From Nocardia wallacei (GTDB lineage: Bacteria; Actinomycetota; Actinomycetes; Mycobacteriales; Mycobacteriaceae): DNA of 64,000 bases. The DNA lies in assembly GCF_014466955.1 (NCBI RefSeq), contig NZ_AP023396.1:5270001-5334000 (forward strand), given 5' to 3'. Positions 20,403-29,521 of the stretch are shown in pieces. The notes under the pieces were generated by a model. It was given only the letters and a program-made list of their open reading frames with translations. It did not search any database and was not told the origin of the DNA. Position numbers and translations under genes: made by a program. Position 1 is the first letter of the stretch, and each line of letters opens with the position of its first letter.

Positions 20403-20586
20403 TTGGCCGGTTTCGATGGCACTACTCCGAGTTTCTGCGCGATCCGTGACTTACCGAGCGCGGTTGCCCGCGCGTTCCTCGGGCAAGTGTAGCGGGCCGG
20501 ACGGGCGGGTCTGTCGCCGGAGCGAGATACGTGTGAAATATGTACGAATGGCCCGAGATGCGGATGAGATCACGGCGCGATCCACC

Positions 20587-20605
20587 TGAGACACAGTGTG
20601 TCTCA
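20587..20605. promoter_or_regulatory. Perfect 19-bp palindrome, orphan operator candidate
   Basis: TGAGACACA and TGTGTCTCA flank a single G. It lies in the 243-bp gap between the transpeptidase stop and the kinase start, about 185 bp upstream of the kinase GTG. The geometry suits a TetR-type dimer. No regulator gene is adjacent. Confidence 0.5.
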
Positions 20606-20645
20606 AATCACTTTCCGGCCACCGTCGCTCTGGCGCCCGCACCTC

Positions 20646-22418
20646 TCACGGCCGGGTCCGCAGGAACCGACCGGCGGCCTCCACCGCCGGGCCCGAACTG
20701 CCGGCGTCACTGACGAATACGGCCAGCGCCAGATCGCCGCGGATGCCGACGAACCAGCCGTGCGCGTGCTTGTCGTCGATGTACTCGGCGGTGCCGGTCT
20801 TGCCCAGCAGGTCGGGAATATCGCGCAGCCGGGTGGCGGTGCCGTCGGTCACGGTCTCGCGCATCATCGTCTTGACCTGGTCGGCGACTGTGGCCGGGAG
20901 TGGCTGCGGGGTGCGATCGGACGTGCCGGGTTTCCCGGCGACGATGGTCGGGGCGGGCACCGAACCGTGCGCCAGCGACGCGGCCACCAACGCCATCCCG
21001 AACGGCGTCGCGGTCACCTTGCCCTGGCCGATGCCCTCTTCGACGCGCAGCGCGGGCGTGTCGGCGGTGGGCACCTTGCCGGTGACGGTGGTCATGCCCG
21101 GCGCGGTGAAGTCGATGCCGAGACCCAGCTGCGCGGCGGCCGCGGTCAGCCCGTCGGGCGGCAGGCCCACCGCGAGCCGCCCCATCGTGGTGTTGCAGGA
21201 GCGCGCGAAGGCGGTGTGCAGCGGCACGGTACCGAGGTCGAAATTGTTGTCGTTGGGGATCTGACGGCCCTCGATGTTCTCGGTGCCCCGGCAGGCGACC
21301 GGGCTGTCGGGGGTCACCTGACCGGCCTGCAGCGCCGCGGACACGGTCACCGTCTTGAAGGTGGAGCCGGGCGGGTACAGGCCGGTCAGCGCGATCGGTC
21401 CCTGTGCGTCGGCGGCCTGGTTCTGCGCCATCGCGAGCACGTTTCCGGTGGAGGGCTGCATGACGACCATGGCCGCCGGAGTCGGGATCGGCTCCAGCGC
21501 CGCGTCGGCGTCGCGCAGCATGCCGATGTCGAGGGTGCCGGGTATGTCGGCGACCGGCCGCGGGTCCTGGCCGCCGACGCGCTGCGCGCCGCCGGGAGTC
21601 TGGGCGCGGACCACCCACCCGGAGGCGGCGTCGGTCTCGGTCTGCCACAGTTCCGACAGCCCGGACAGCGTCGGCGAGGTCAGCGCCTTGTCGGTGGTGA
21701 GCAGCCGGGTCTGCGGTGCCAAGGTGACGTTCGGCAGCGCCGCCAGCCGTTGCTGTATCGGGTCCAGGTCGGCTTGGCGCAGCGCGATCGCGGTGACCGG
21801 CTTACCTTGTGCCCCAGCCAGTTCCGTGTCGAGCGCGCCCTTGGTGATACTGGCTTCTATCGGATTCAGCAGCGCCGCGAGGGCCTCGGTGTCGGCGCCG
21901 GGCGCCACGTTGACGAGGGTGACGACCTGCTGGGTCAGCAGTTCGGCGCCGGTGCGGTCCAGCACGCGGGCGGGCGGGTCCGGCGCGACGGTGCCGTAGC
22001 CGAGCGGGCCGCTCTCCAGCCCGGGCGCGACGGTCGCCGGATTCCAGCGGATCTTCCAGTTGTCACCGGACTCGGTGGCGTTGCCGGTGGTCTGGTACGT
22101 CCACTGGTTCTTCCCGCCCGGGCCGAGTTTCCAGGTGGCGACGAGGGTGAAAGTGGCGCTGTCGTCGGTCTTGTCGACCATGTCGACCTCGAAGTGCACG
22201 TCCTTGCCGAGGCTGTCGTACAGCGGCCCCAGCACGCCGGACGCCGCGGCCGGGTCGCTGGTGACGGCGGCCGCGGCGGGGATGTCGTCGCGGTTCAGCG
22301 CGTCGGCGAAGGTGTGCACGGTGGTGTTGAGCCGGTCGGTGGATTTGTTGCCCGAGCAGGCGGCCAGGGCCAGGACCGGGGTGGCGAACAGGGCGAACAG
22401 TCTCATACCGGTGCGCAC
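20646..22418 (-). CDS. Lipoprotein penicillin-binding protein, class B transpeptidase (PbpLipo-like)
   Basis: Cross-links peptidoglycan outside the membrane. 590 aa: signal with lipobox LALAAC (lipidated C21), an NTF2-like MecA_N region (about 27-130), a dimerisation-type region, and a transpeptidase domain with the nucleophile S352 in PPGSTFKTV, S407-C408-N409, and K540-T541-G542. The layout equals M. tuberculosis Rv2864c. The active-site set is complete, so it should be catalytic and beta-lactam-sensitive. It lies upstream of the membrane kinase on the same strand. Confidence 0.95.
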   Translation of the reverse strand: MRTGMRLFALFATPVLALAACSGNKSTDRLNTTVHTFADALNRDDIPAAAAVTSDPAAASGVLGPLYDSLGKDVHFEVDMVDKTDDSATFTLVATWKLGPGGKNQWTYQTTGNATESGDNWKIRWNPATVAPGLESGPLGYGTVAPDPPARVLDRTGAELLTQQVVTLVNVAPGADTEALAALLNPIEASITKGALDTELAGAQGKPVTAIALRQADLDPIQQRLAALPNVTLAPQTRLLTTDKALTSPTLSGLSELWQTETDAASGWVVRAQTPGGAQRVGGQDPRPVADIPGTLDIGMLRDADAALEPIPTPAAMVVMQPSTGNVLAMAQNQAADAQGPIALTGLYPPGSTFKTVTVSAALQAGQVTPDSPVACRGTENIEGRQIPNDNNFDLGTVPLHTAFARSCNTTMGRLAVGLPPDGLTAAAAQLGLGIDFTAPGMTTVTGKVPTADTPALRVEEGIGQGKVTATPFGMALVAASLAHGSVPAPTIVAGKPGTSDRTPQPLPATVADQVKTMMRETVTDGTATRLRDIPDLLGKTGTAEYIDDKHAHGWFVGIRGDLALAVFVSDAGSSGPAVEAAGRFLRTRP

Positions 22419-22485
22419 TCGCCCGACCCTACCGGCCGGGAGCTTCGGCCCGCGGGAATGGGCGAGGTCCTGCGCGCCGCGACAT

Positions 22486-22527
22486 TTCAGTGCTGACCGT
22501 TCAGTGCTGACTGTTCAGTGATACAGC
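22486..22527. repeat. 14-bp tandem repeat at the 3' end of nat
   Basis: TTCAGTGCTGACCG (22486) and TTCAGTGCTGACTG (22500) are followed by TTCAGTGATAC, which contains the nat stop codon. It looks like slippage duplication of the gene end; a regulatory role is not evident. Confidence 0.7.
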
Positions 22528-23381
22528 CACGGCGCGGCGGCGAGCGTGTCGTGGTCGGCCGGGTCGAGTTCGATGTCGAAGACCTCGGCCAGGGTCTTGG
22601 GCAGTTCGGACGGATCCAGATCGCGCGAATGTGAGCTGCCGTCGGGGTATTCGGTCAGCCAGGTGGCACCGTCGAGGACGTGGTGCACGTCGGGCCGGAA
22701 GCGCTGCACGTACGGGCGGGTGACGAACGGCGATCGCGGCGAGGTGGAGACGAAGTGGTTTCCGACGGCGTAGTCGATGCGGTACTGCGGGCTCATGGTC
22801 ACGGTGTGGCGCAGCGTCCAGCCGTCACGGGCGAAGTGATACGTCGTCCAGATCTCGCTGCCGAGTTCGCCCTCGGAGCGCTCGAGGCGGAAGCGCCACT
22901 CGCCCGCGCGCACCTCCCCCGCGTCCGGGTTCAGCTCCAGTGGGGCCGCGGGGCCGCTGCCGAAACCGATGTCGCACAGCCACACCCGGTCGTCGTCGGA
23001 CGCGGTGACCCGCAGCATCGCGTGTGAGGCGGGGCGCAGTCCACCCGGCGCGCCCATGACGACGCGGCCGTGCAGGCCGGTGACGCCGAAGCCGAGACGT
23101 TCCAGCGCCGCCGCGAACAGGCCCACGTGCTCGTAGCAGTAGCCGCCGCGGCGGCGCCGGACCATCTTGTCCTGCACCGTCGGGAGGTCGAGCGGGACCG
23201 AACGCCCGAGGATGATCTCGAGGTTCTCGAACGGAAGGGTGGTGGTGTGGGCATGCTGCAACCGCCGCAGCGTCTCCAGCGTCGGGACGCGATCGCCGCC
23301 GAACCCGATGCGCGTGAGGTACGCGTCCAGGTCCAGCGCAGCGCCGTCCCAGTGATATGCCGGATCCGCGGGCTTGCCCAT
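22515..23381 (-). CDS. nat: Arylamine N-acetyltransferase
   Basis: Transfers acetyl from acetyl-CoA to arylamines and hydrazines; in mycobacteria it is linked to cell-wall lipid metabolism and isoniazid acetylation. The catalytic triad is intact: Cys in RRGGYCYEHV, His in PASHAML and Asp in LCDIGFGSG (82, 120, 137 from ATG 23381). The ATG overlaps the stop of the preceding 90-aa gene (TGATG); an in-frame GTG at 23384 is the alternative. 288 aa is slightly longer than typical (about 275-285). Confidence 0.95.
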   Translation of the reverse strand: MGKPADPAYHWDGAALDLDAYLTRIGFGGDRVPTLETLRRLQHAHTTTLPFENLEIILGRSVPLDLPTVQDKMVRRRRGGYCYEHVGLFAAALERLGFGVTGLHGRVVMGAPGGLRPASHAMLRVTASDDDRVWLCDIGFGSGPAAPLELNPDAGEVRAGEWRFRLERSEGELGSEIWTTYHFARDGWTLRHTVTMSPQYRIDYAVGNHFVSTSPRSPFVTRPYVQRFRPDVHHVLDGATWLTEYPDGSSHSRDLDPSELPKTLAEVFDIELDPADHDTLAAAPWLYH

Positions 23382-23653
23382 CACGCCTCCTCGTCAGTGG
23401 GCGGCAACGCGCCGCCTGCCTCGTCAGTGAACGGCAATGCACCGCCCGCCGCGTCGGCCACCAGCGCACCACCCTCGCGTCGAACAACCACCCCGGCCCC
23501 CAACCTGTTCCGCGACCGCGAAACACCTCGCCCCCGGCGTCCGGCCCGCACCGCTCCCCACCACACAGCGAGCGTCCCCGTCCGGCGGCGATGCCGACCA
23601 GCCGGGCGGGGAGCGCGGTCGAGCCGCCGTGCGAGTTCGCCGTCATAGGACAC
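23381..23653 (-). CDS. Small basic protein of unknown function, coupled to nat
   Basis: A 90-aa product from GTG 23653, which has a strong GGAGG 5 nt upstream; its stop overlaps the nat start. The N-terminal two-thirds is Arg-rich ([40 protein letters not shown]). The C-terminal part is two imperfect GGALP-(F/P)TDE repeats, acidic. The frame continues upstream into the repeat array but the ribosome-binding site argues for this start. Family unrecognised; the overlap with nat suggests co-translation. Confidence 0.5.
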   Translation of the reverse strand: MSYDGELARRLDRAPRPAGRHRRRTGTLAVWWGAVRAGRRGRGVSRSRNRLGAGVVVRREGGALVADAAGGALPFTDEAGGALPPTDEEA

Positions 23654-23677
23654 GTTCGCCTCCGATGCGGGAGGAGT

Positions 23678-23910
23678 AGTCAGGCAGCGCACCTCACCGA
23701 GCCGAGCCGGAAACATGATCGAGCGGCGCACCTTTCCGGGGTCGAGCGGACAGCGGAGACAGGAAGCGCACCTCACCGAGCCGAGCCGGAAAACGTGATC
23801 GAGCGGCGCACCTTTCCGGGTCGAGCGGACAGCGTAGTCAGGCAGCACGTCTCACCGCGCGAGCGAAAGGCGTGGACAGGCGGCGCATTTGCCGGGCGGG
23901 GCGGGAGGAG
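23678..23910. repeat. 79-bp direct repeat array made of ~40-bp half-units
   Basis: Units begin at 23678, 23757 and 23836, exactly 79 bp apart; the first two are nearly identical and the third is decayed. Each unit contains two related halves, CAGGCAGCGCACCTCACCG and GAGCGGCGCACCTTTCCGG. The fading array runs up to and slightly into the 3' end of the hydrolase gene (last codons AKCAA), as if the gene end had been duplicated. There is no CRISPR-like spacer structure. Confidence 0.8.
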
Positions 23911-23913
23911 TGG

Positions 23914-24915
23914 TCAGGCGGCGCACTTCGCGCCCGGTGGGGCGGGTGGGGCGGTGACGATGCCTCGGGCGACGTCGACGACGTAGTCGCGATCGGGGCC
24001 GTCGATCGGCTCGGTGTCGGTGAGCAGGCGCTCTACGACGCAGCCGCCTTCGAAGTAGGCCGGGCCTATCGTGTGGTCGCCGGGGACCACGGCGCCTTCG
24101 AGGTTGCGGCCGGTGGCGATGGTGTACATGGACAACGGCTTGCCGGCGGCGGCCAGCGCGGCGCGCATCTCCACGCTCGTGGGGAAGGGGACGACGCGGT
24201 CGGCGACGCCGTGCACGAGGAAACTGCGGCGCACGTTGATGCCGGACGCGAGCAGCGCGGGCGACCGCTGCGCGTAGGTCTGCGGGCAGACCACCGGTGA
24301 GCAGCCGCCGGCGTCCCGCTCGATCTGGCCGCGCAGTTGCGGCTCGGCCAGGTCGGCGCCCAGCCACGCGGTGAAATCGTCTGCGGGACCGAAGTTGTCG
24401 ACCCAGTAGTCGTACAGTCCGGGTGGCGCGGCGGCCGCGACCAGTCCGCTGGTGATGCCGCCCTGGCTCCAGCCCCACAGCACGGTGCGCGTGACCGCCG
24501 GGTGCCCGTCGCGATACCAGCGGGTGGCGGCCAGCACGTCCTCGCGTCCCGCGCGCAGGTTCCACGCACCGGTGACCCACTCGCTGTCGGCGGCGCGCAT
24601 GTCCATGACCAGCAGCGGCGTAACGGTCCGGCGCGCGATGGCGGTGAGGTAGCCGCCGAGGTCGGCGGAACTGCTGTTGTGACCGTGCACCCCGACGATC
24701 AGTGCCCGCGGCTCCAGATCGCCCGGCGCGCACCGGAAGGGGTCGTAGACGAGCCCCGTCGCGGCCTCCCCCTCGACGGTCAACGTCACCGGCCGCACCT
24801 CGACCCGCACCGGGCATTCCGGCTCGGCCGCGGCCGGATCTGCCGTGAAGATTGTCGACGCACACAGACCGAGTAGTCCGAGACCCAGCCCCCACCAGCG
24901 GTTTCGACGCCTCAT
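23914..24915 (-). CDS. Secreted alpha/beta hydrolase
   Basis: A 333-aa product with a signal peptide (MRRRNRWWGLGLGLLGLCAS, cleavage likely after ADPAAA). The nucleophile elbow is GWSQGG, with an oxyanion-type VGVHGHNSSS upstream. The acid/His part is less certain: DRVVPFP and GDHTIGP are candidates. Four or more cysteines in the mature part (CPVRV, FRCAPG, GGCSPVVCP) fit an exported enzyme. It resembles nocardial lipase- or esterase-like secreted proteins; the substrate is unknown. The C-terminal tail PPAPPGAKCAA merges into the adjacent repeat array. Confidence 0.82.
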   Translation of the reverse strand: MRRRNRWWGLGLGLLGLCASTIFTADPAAAEPECPVRVEVRPVTLTVEGEAATGLVYDPFRCAPGDLEPRALIVGVHGHNSSSADLGGYLTAIARRTVTPLLVMDMRAADSEWVTGAWNLRAGREDVLAATRWYRDGHPAVTRTVLWGWSQGGITSGLVAAAAPPGLYDYWVDNFGPADDFTAWLGADLAEPQLRGQIERDAGGCSPVVCPQTYAQRSPALLASGINVRRSFLVHGVADRVVPFPTSVEMRAALAAAGKPLSMYTIATGRNLEGAVVPGDHTIGPAYFEGGCVVERLLTDTEPIDGPDRDYVVDVARGIVTAPPAPPGAKCAA

Positions 24916-25016
24916 CGCCGCATCATCGCACGACGAAACCGGTGAACGGCACAGGTTCGGTCGTACCGTGCCCGGTTCGGTACGCCAGGGCCGAGTCGGA
25001 TGTCGGTGGGGCGGGA

Positions 25017-25022
25017 TAGGAT
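25017..25022 (+). promoter_or_regulatory. Leaderless -10 box for the winged-helix gene
   Basis: TAGGAT, then TCGTTC, then ATG 25029. There is no Shine-Dalgarno sequence. Confidence 0.5.
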
Positions 25023-25028
25023 TCGTTC

Positions 25029-26201
25029 ATGCGTTCGATCGGCGTGGCGGAGCGGCGGGCTCGCCTGGGTGTGCGGCACCGGTTGGCTCCGGCGGTGCGG
25101 GGCGAGGAGGTAGCGGGCATCGTCGAGTCGATGGTGGCATTGCATGCCACCGATCCGGCCACGGTATTCCTGTCCGTCGCGGCGCGCAGCCGCGGGCTGG
25201 AGCCGGCGCACGTGGAGAAGGCGCTGTACGAGGACCGCACCTTGCTGCGGCTGCTGGCGATGCGGCGCACCATGTTCGTGGCACCGGTGGATCTGCTGCC
25301 CGCACTGCAGTCGGCGGTCGCGGACGCGCTGGCCGCCAAGCAGCGCCGGACCTACGGCCGCTATCTGCAGGAAGTCGTGGACGGCGATGTCGCGGCGTGG
25401 CTGGCGGAGGTGGAACAGGAGACCCACCGCGAACTGCTGGCGCGCGGCAGCGCGACCGGCGCGCAGCTCGGCGCCGCGGTGCCGCGCCTGCGCACGCAGG
25501 TCGACACCGCCCCGGGCAAGCCGTATTCCAAGCCCACCAACATCACCACGTGGGTACTGGTCACGCTCGGTTGCGCCGGGCAGATCGTGCGGGGGCGGCC
25601 GGGCGGCAGCTGGGCCAGCAGCCAGTACAGCTGGGCGCCGATCGAGAACTGGCTGCCCGGCGGGATTCCCACGCTGCCGATCGAGCAGGCCCGCGACGAG
25701 CTGGTGCGCCGCTGGCTGCGCACCTTCGGCCCGGCCCCGGTCACCGACCTCAAATGGTGGACCGGCTGGACCGTCGCCGAGGTGCGGAAAACCTTGGCCC
25801 GGTTGGATATCGAGGAGGTGGACCTCGACGGCGTCACCGGTGTCGCGCTCGCCGGAGACCTCGAGCCGGTGCCCGCCCCGGAGCCGTGGGCGGCGCTGCT
25901 CCCGGCGCTGGACCCCACGCCGATGGGCTGGCAGTCGCGGGATTGGTTCCTCGGCCCGCACCGCCCGGCGCTGTTCGACGGCAACGGCAATGTGGGGCCC
26001 ACCGTGTGGTGGGACGGCCGCATCGTCGGCGGCTGGGCCCAGCGCCCCGACGGCGAGATCGTCTGGAAGCTGCTGGAAGACGTCGGCTCGCAGGCGCGCG
26101 AGCTGATCGCCGCGGAGGCCGAGCGGATGCGTGCGTGGTTCGGCGACGTCCGCGCGGTTCCGCGATTCCGCACCCCGCTGGAGCGCGAACTCAGTGCCTG
26201 A
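25029..26201 (+). CDS. Winged-helix protein of the HTH_42/YcaQ-AlkX-like superfamily
   Basis: A 390-aa protein matching the winged helix DNA-binding-domain family (Pfam PF06224), whose best-known members, E. coli YcaQ and Streptomyces AlkX/AlkZ, are DNA glycosylases that unhook crosslinks. Visible family features: AGIVESMVALHATDPATVFLSVAARS (where many members have LQAQD), LLAMRRTMFVAP, and WWTGWTVAEVRKTLARLDIEEV. Without the QxQ/QxD catalytic motif being clear, glycosylase activity cannot be claimed. It is leaderless and monocistronic. Confidence 0.78.
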   Translation: MRSIGVAERRARLGVRHRLAPAVRGEEVAGIVESMVALHATDPATVFLSVAARSRGLEPAHVEKALYEDRTLLRLLAMRRTMFVAPVDLLPALQSAVADALAAKQRRTYGRYLQEVVDGDVAAWLAEVEQETHRELLARGSATGAQLGAAVPRLRTQVDTAPGKPYSKPTNITTWVLVTLGCAGQIVRGRPGGSWASSQYSWAPIENWLPGGIPTLPIEQARDELVRRWLRTFGPAPVTDLKWWTGWTVAEVRKTLARLDIEEVDLDGVTGVALAGDLEPVPAPEPWAALLPALDPTPMGWQSRDWFLGPHRPALFDGNGNVGPTVWWDGRIVGGWAQRPDGEIVWKLLEDVGSQARELIAAEAERMRAWFGDVRAVPRFRTPLERELSA

Positions 26202-26339
26202 GCGCACCGTGGCACTCCTCGGGTAGCGCCGGGCACCCGGATTTCCCCACAAGATCGGGGGCTTTCGCACGAGCCGATCTCTGTTAACGTCGGCCTGTTG
26301 TAGTTCGGGTCCGACAGGACGGGGCCAGGGGGTTCACCG

Positions 26340-26759
26340 ATGCCACTTGCCGACGACCGACACCAATTGTCGGATACGTTGCGCGACAGCGTATTTCGTG
26401 ATGCCGCCGTGGGCGTGTGCGCACTGGTGAGCGTCGGCGGCGCGGCCGATCCGGCCGAGCGGGTCCGCGTCGCGGACCGCATCGGCGCCAGCGGGGTGAT
26501 GTACCACTTCCCCGCGCACGAGTTGCGAAATCTGTTCGAGGACAACTGGCATCGGCTCACCCTCGACCCCGCCTTCGGCCGCGCCTACGTGCTCCAGCAG
26601 GTGGCGCGAGCCACCGAGCGACCCGCGCAGGCCCGCGCCGCCGTCCGGGTCGGTCTCGAAATCGCCGCGACCGACGGCGGATTCGACCTCCGCGAGGCCG
26701 CGGCCCTGCGCGAATGCTGCCGGGTACTGCGCTTGGCGCCCGCCGAATTCGGGCTCTAG
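26340..26759 (+). CDS. TerB-like helical protein
   Basis: A 139-aa acidic all-helical protein resembling the TerB/DjlA-like superfamily: DAAVGVCALVSVGGAADPAERVRVA ... FPAHELRNLFEDNW ... and a second half AAVRVGLEIAATDGGFDLREAAALRE, the internal repeat with acidic residues (ATDG.FD) typical of TerB. GGGGG about 8 nt before ATG 26340 is the ribosome-binding site. No ter operon is nearby, so tellurite resistance is unlikely to be its specific role. Confidence 0.78.
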   Translation: MPLADDRHQLSDTLRDSVFRDAAVGVCALVSVGGAADPAERVRVADRIGASGVMYHFPAHELRNLFEDNWHRLTLDPAFGRAYVLQQVARATERPAQARAAVRVGLEIAATDGGFDLREAAALRECCRVLRLAPAEFGL

Positions 26760-26766
26760 GCGCGAC

Positions 26767-27627
26767 CTACATGTCCAGGCCGAGATCCAGGACCCGGACC
26801 GAGTGGGTGAGCGCGCCGACCGCCAGGTAGTCGACACCGGTGCGGGCGTAGTCGGCCGCGGCCGCCAAGGTCAGCCCGCCCGAGGATTCGAGCTCGGTCC
26901 GCGGCGAGCGGGCGTCGCGGCGCTGCACCGCGGCCTGGGTGGCCCACAGCGGGAAGTTGTCCAGCAGCACCAGTGCCACGTCCTCGGCCAGCACGGCGTC
27001 CAGCTGGTCGAGACTGTCGACTTCGACCTCGCAGGCGATATCGGGCGCCAGTTCGCGCACCGCACGCAGCGCCGCGACCACCGAACCGGCCGCGACGACG
27101 TGGTTGTCCTTGATGAGCGCCGCGTCACCCAGCCCCATGCGGTGGTTGACCCCGCCGCCGACCCGCACCGCGTACTTCTGCAGCGCCCGCAGCCCGGGCA
27201 GGGTCTTGCGGCTGTCGCGGATGCGGCAGCGGGTACCGGCCACCGCGTCGACCCACGCCGACGTCGCCGTCGCGATACCCGACAGATGGCACACCAGATT
27301 CAGCATGGTGCGCTCGGCGGTCAGCAGCCCGCGCGTCGGCGCGACCAGACGCAGCACCGCGTCACCGGCGGCCACCCTGGTCCCGTCGGCGACGCGCTCG
27401 GTCACCTCGTAGTCGCCCGCGCCGATCACCTCGTCCAGGACCAGCAGGCCCACGTCGAGTCCGGCCACGGTCCCCGGCTGCCGCGAGACCATCGCCGCCT
27501 TCACCACGGCCTCGGCGGGAACCGTTGCGGCGGTGGTGATGTCGGGCCCGTAGCGCAGGTCCTCGTCCAGCGCGGTACGGATCAGCCGCACGACCTCCGC
27601 GCGGTCCAGTCCGGCGTCCAATGCCAT
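26767..27627 (-). CDS. nadC: Nicotinate-nucleotide pyrophosphorylase (quinolinate phosphoribosyltransferase)
   Basis: Makes NaMN from quinolinate and PRPP. 286 aa from ATG 27627, preceded by AGGAG. Signature parts: EDLRYGPDITTAATVP, ERTMLNLVCHLSGIAT, RDSRKTLPGLRALQKYAV, NHRMGLGDAALIKDNHV (substrate-binding His and Lys), CEVEVDSLDQL, LLDNF and ESSGGL. It is separated from nadB by 202 bp, whereas nadB and nadA overlap; in M. tuberculosis all three are contiguous. Confidence 0.97.
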   Translation of the reverse strand: MALDAGLDRAEVVRLIRTALDEDLRYGPDITTAATVPAEAVVKAAMVSRQPGTVAGLDVGLLVLDEVIGAGDYEVTERVADGTRVAAGDAVLRLVAPTRGLLTAERTMLNLVCHLSGIATATSAWVDAVAGTRCRIRDSRKTLPGLRALQKYAVRVGGGVNHRMGLGDAALIKDNHVVAAGSVVAALRAVRELAPDIACEVEVDSLDQLDAVLAEDVALVLLDNFPLWATQAAVQRRDARSPRTELESSGGLTLAAAADYARTGVDYLAVGALTHSVRVLDLGLDM

Positions 27628-27829
27628 GGTGCACTCCTGTTCCGGGTCCGGCTCTCGGACGGACGGGCCGTCCGCGAGCCGAGTCGACAATGTTCCAAGC
27701 CTTCGCATCCCGCACGCACCGTCCCGGCAAGTGCCCGGGACGCCCGGCACTCGAGACGGGCAGGGTGCGGGATGTGGTCCGGGCCTCCGGTCGCCACGAG
27801 TTTCGAACCGCTCAGCGGTAACGCCGTTC

Positions 27830-29521
27830 TCATGACGCCGGGGCGACGGCGAACGACGCCGGTGCGTCGGGCGCCTCGGTGACCAGCTGGGGGCGGCCGT
27901 CGGTACCCAGCCGGACGGGGAGGCTGCGGCGCAGCTCGTCCCTGGTTTCAGGATGGTCGGAACGGGTGTGGCAGCCGCGACTCTCGGTGCGGGCGGTCGC
28001 GGCGACCAGGAAGGCGCGAGCGGTCAGCGTGAGCGCCGCGTCCTCCAGCACCGCGACGCACGGCGCGGTGACCTCCCCGGCGGACTCCTCCGCGCTGCCC
28101 TCGCACGACTCCGCGGCGGACCCCGGCCGTTCCGCCGCACGCCCGATCGGATCCGACAGCAGTTGCAGCAGCCGCAGCACCGCCGACCGCAACCCCTCGC
28201 CGTCGCGGACCACCGCCGCGTGCTCGGACATGACCTCCTGCAACGCGCCGCGGTCCGCACGCGGGAACGTCACGGCGCCCAGCTCGGACACCCGCGCACG
28301 CTCCCCGAGGCGTTCGGCGGCCGCCGCCCCGGCCCGCTCACCGACCACCAGACCCTCGAGCAGGCTGTTGGACGCGAGCCGGTTGCCGCCGTGCAGGCCC
28401 GTGCGGGCCACCTCACCCGCCGCGTACAAACCCGGCACGGCGGTGCGGCCGTAGGTGTCGGTGACCACGCCGCCACACTGGTAGTGCGCGGCCGGAGCCA
28501 CCGGAATGAGATCCGCGCGTGGATCCAGCCCGGCGGCCACGCAGGACGCGGTGATGGTGGGGAATCGCCGCGCGAAGCCGTCGATGGCCCGCGCGTCGAG
28601 ATACACGTGATCGGTGCCGAGCGCGCGCATCCGGGCGGCGATCGCACGCGACACCACATCGCGGGGCGCCAGATCACCGCGCGGATGCACCCCGGCGGTC
28701 ACCGACCGGCCCTCCGAATCGACGAGAACCGCGCCCTCGCCCCGCACGGCCTCGCTGACCAGCGGCCGCCTGCCGAGACCGCCGGGCGTGAACAGCACCG
28801 TCGGATGGAACTGCACGAATTCCAGATCGGCCACCAGCGCCCCGGCCCGCAACGCCAGCGCGATGCCGTCCGCGGTCGCGCCCGGCGGGTTGGTGCTGCA
28901 GGCGTACAGCTGCCCCAGCCCGCCGGTCGCCAGCAGCACGGCCGGAGCGTGCACGACTCCGAAACCCTTGTCCGACACCGCGATCACACCCCGGACCCCG
29001 CCGGGCCCGGTGACGACGTCGACCGCCGCGGCGCCGAACAGCACCGGCAGCCCGGCGGCGTTCAGCGCGCGCTGCACCTCCGCGCCGGTCGCGTCGCCGC
29101 CGGCGTGGATGATGCGGCGCGTGCTGTGCCCGCCCTCGCGGGTGCGCGAGACCTGGCCGTCGCGGCCCAGATCGAACACCGCACCCAGATCGGTCAGCGC
29201 CGCCACCGCATCGCGGCCGCCCTCGACGATCGAGCGCACCGCGACCGGATCGCACAGTCCCGCCCCGGCCGCCAGCGTGTCCCGCACGTGCGCGTCCACC
29301 GAATCGCCGTCCGGCGCGACGACGGCGATACCGCCCTGGGCGTACTGCGTGGAGGTGTCGGTCGGGCCACCCTTGCTCACGGTGAGCACCCGCAGCCCGC
29401 GCAGCGAGGCGGTCCGCGCGGCCGTGAGACCGGCGACCCCGCCGCCGATCACCACGAGATCGGCGTCGGCTTCCCACGCCACCGTCGGGGTGCTGGAGAC
29501 CGCCGCGCTCGGTTCGGTCAT
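27830..29521 (-). CDS. nadB: L-aspartate oxidase
   Basis: FAD enzyme oxidising aspartate to iminoaspartate for quinolinate synthesis. 563 aa. Dinucleotide-binding start [17 protein letters not shown], then [20 protein letters not shown]-type THSRRI segment ([17 protein letters not shown]), PTVLF and the C-terminal FAD-site [24 protein letters not shown]. The ATG at 29521 overlaps the nadA stop as ATGA. An Ala/Glu/Ser-rich insert near the C terminus ([17 protein letters not shown]) is unusual but in frame. Confidence 0.96.
   Translation of the reverse strand: MTEPSAAVSSTPTVAWEADADLVVIGGGVAGLTAARTASLRGLRVLTVSKGGPTDTSTQYAQGGIAVVAPDGDSVDAHVRDTLAAGAGLCDPVAVRSIVEGGRDAVAALTDLGAVFDLGRDGQVSRTREGGHSTRRIIHAGGDATGAEVQRALNAAGLPVLFGAAAVDVVTGPGGVRGVIAVSDKGFGVVHAPAVLLATGGLGQLYACSTNPPGATADGIALALRAGALVADLEFVQFHPTVLFTPGGLGRRPLVSEAVRGEGAVLVDSEGRSVTAGVHPRGDLAPRDVVSRAIAARMRALGTDHVYLDARAIDGFARRFPTITASCVAAGLDPRADLIPVAPAAHYQCGGVVTDTYGRTAVPGLYAAGEVARTGLHGGNRLASNSLLEGLVVGERAGAAAAERLGERARVSELGAVTFPRADRGALQEVMSEHAAVVRDGEGLRSAVLRLLQLLSDPIGRAAERPGSAAESCEGSAEESAGEVTAPCVAVLEDAALTLTARAFLVAATARTESRGCHTRSDHPETRDELRRSLPVRLGTDGRPQLVTEAPDAPASFAVAPAS

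Noticed and set aside
23678..23910. CRISPR array or IS remnant
   Set aside because: Repeats adjoin directly, with no spacers and no transposase remnant or terminal inverted repeats.
27582..27833. An 83-codon frame starting at ATGA with nadB
   Set aside because: It overlaps nadC in another frame and has no protein-like features beyond high-GC bias. The nadB-nadC gap is better read as untranslated.
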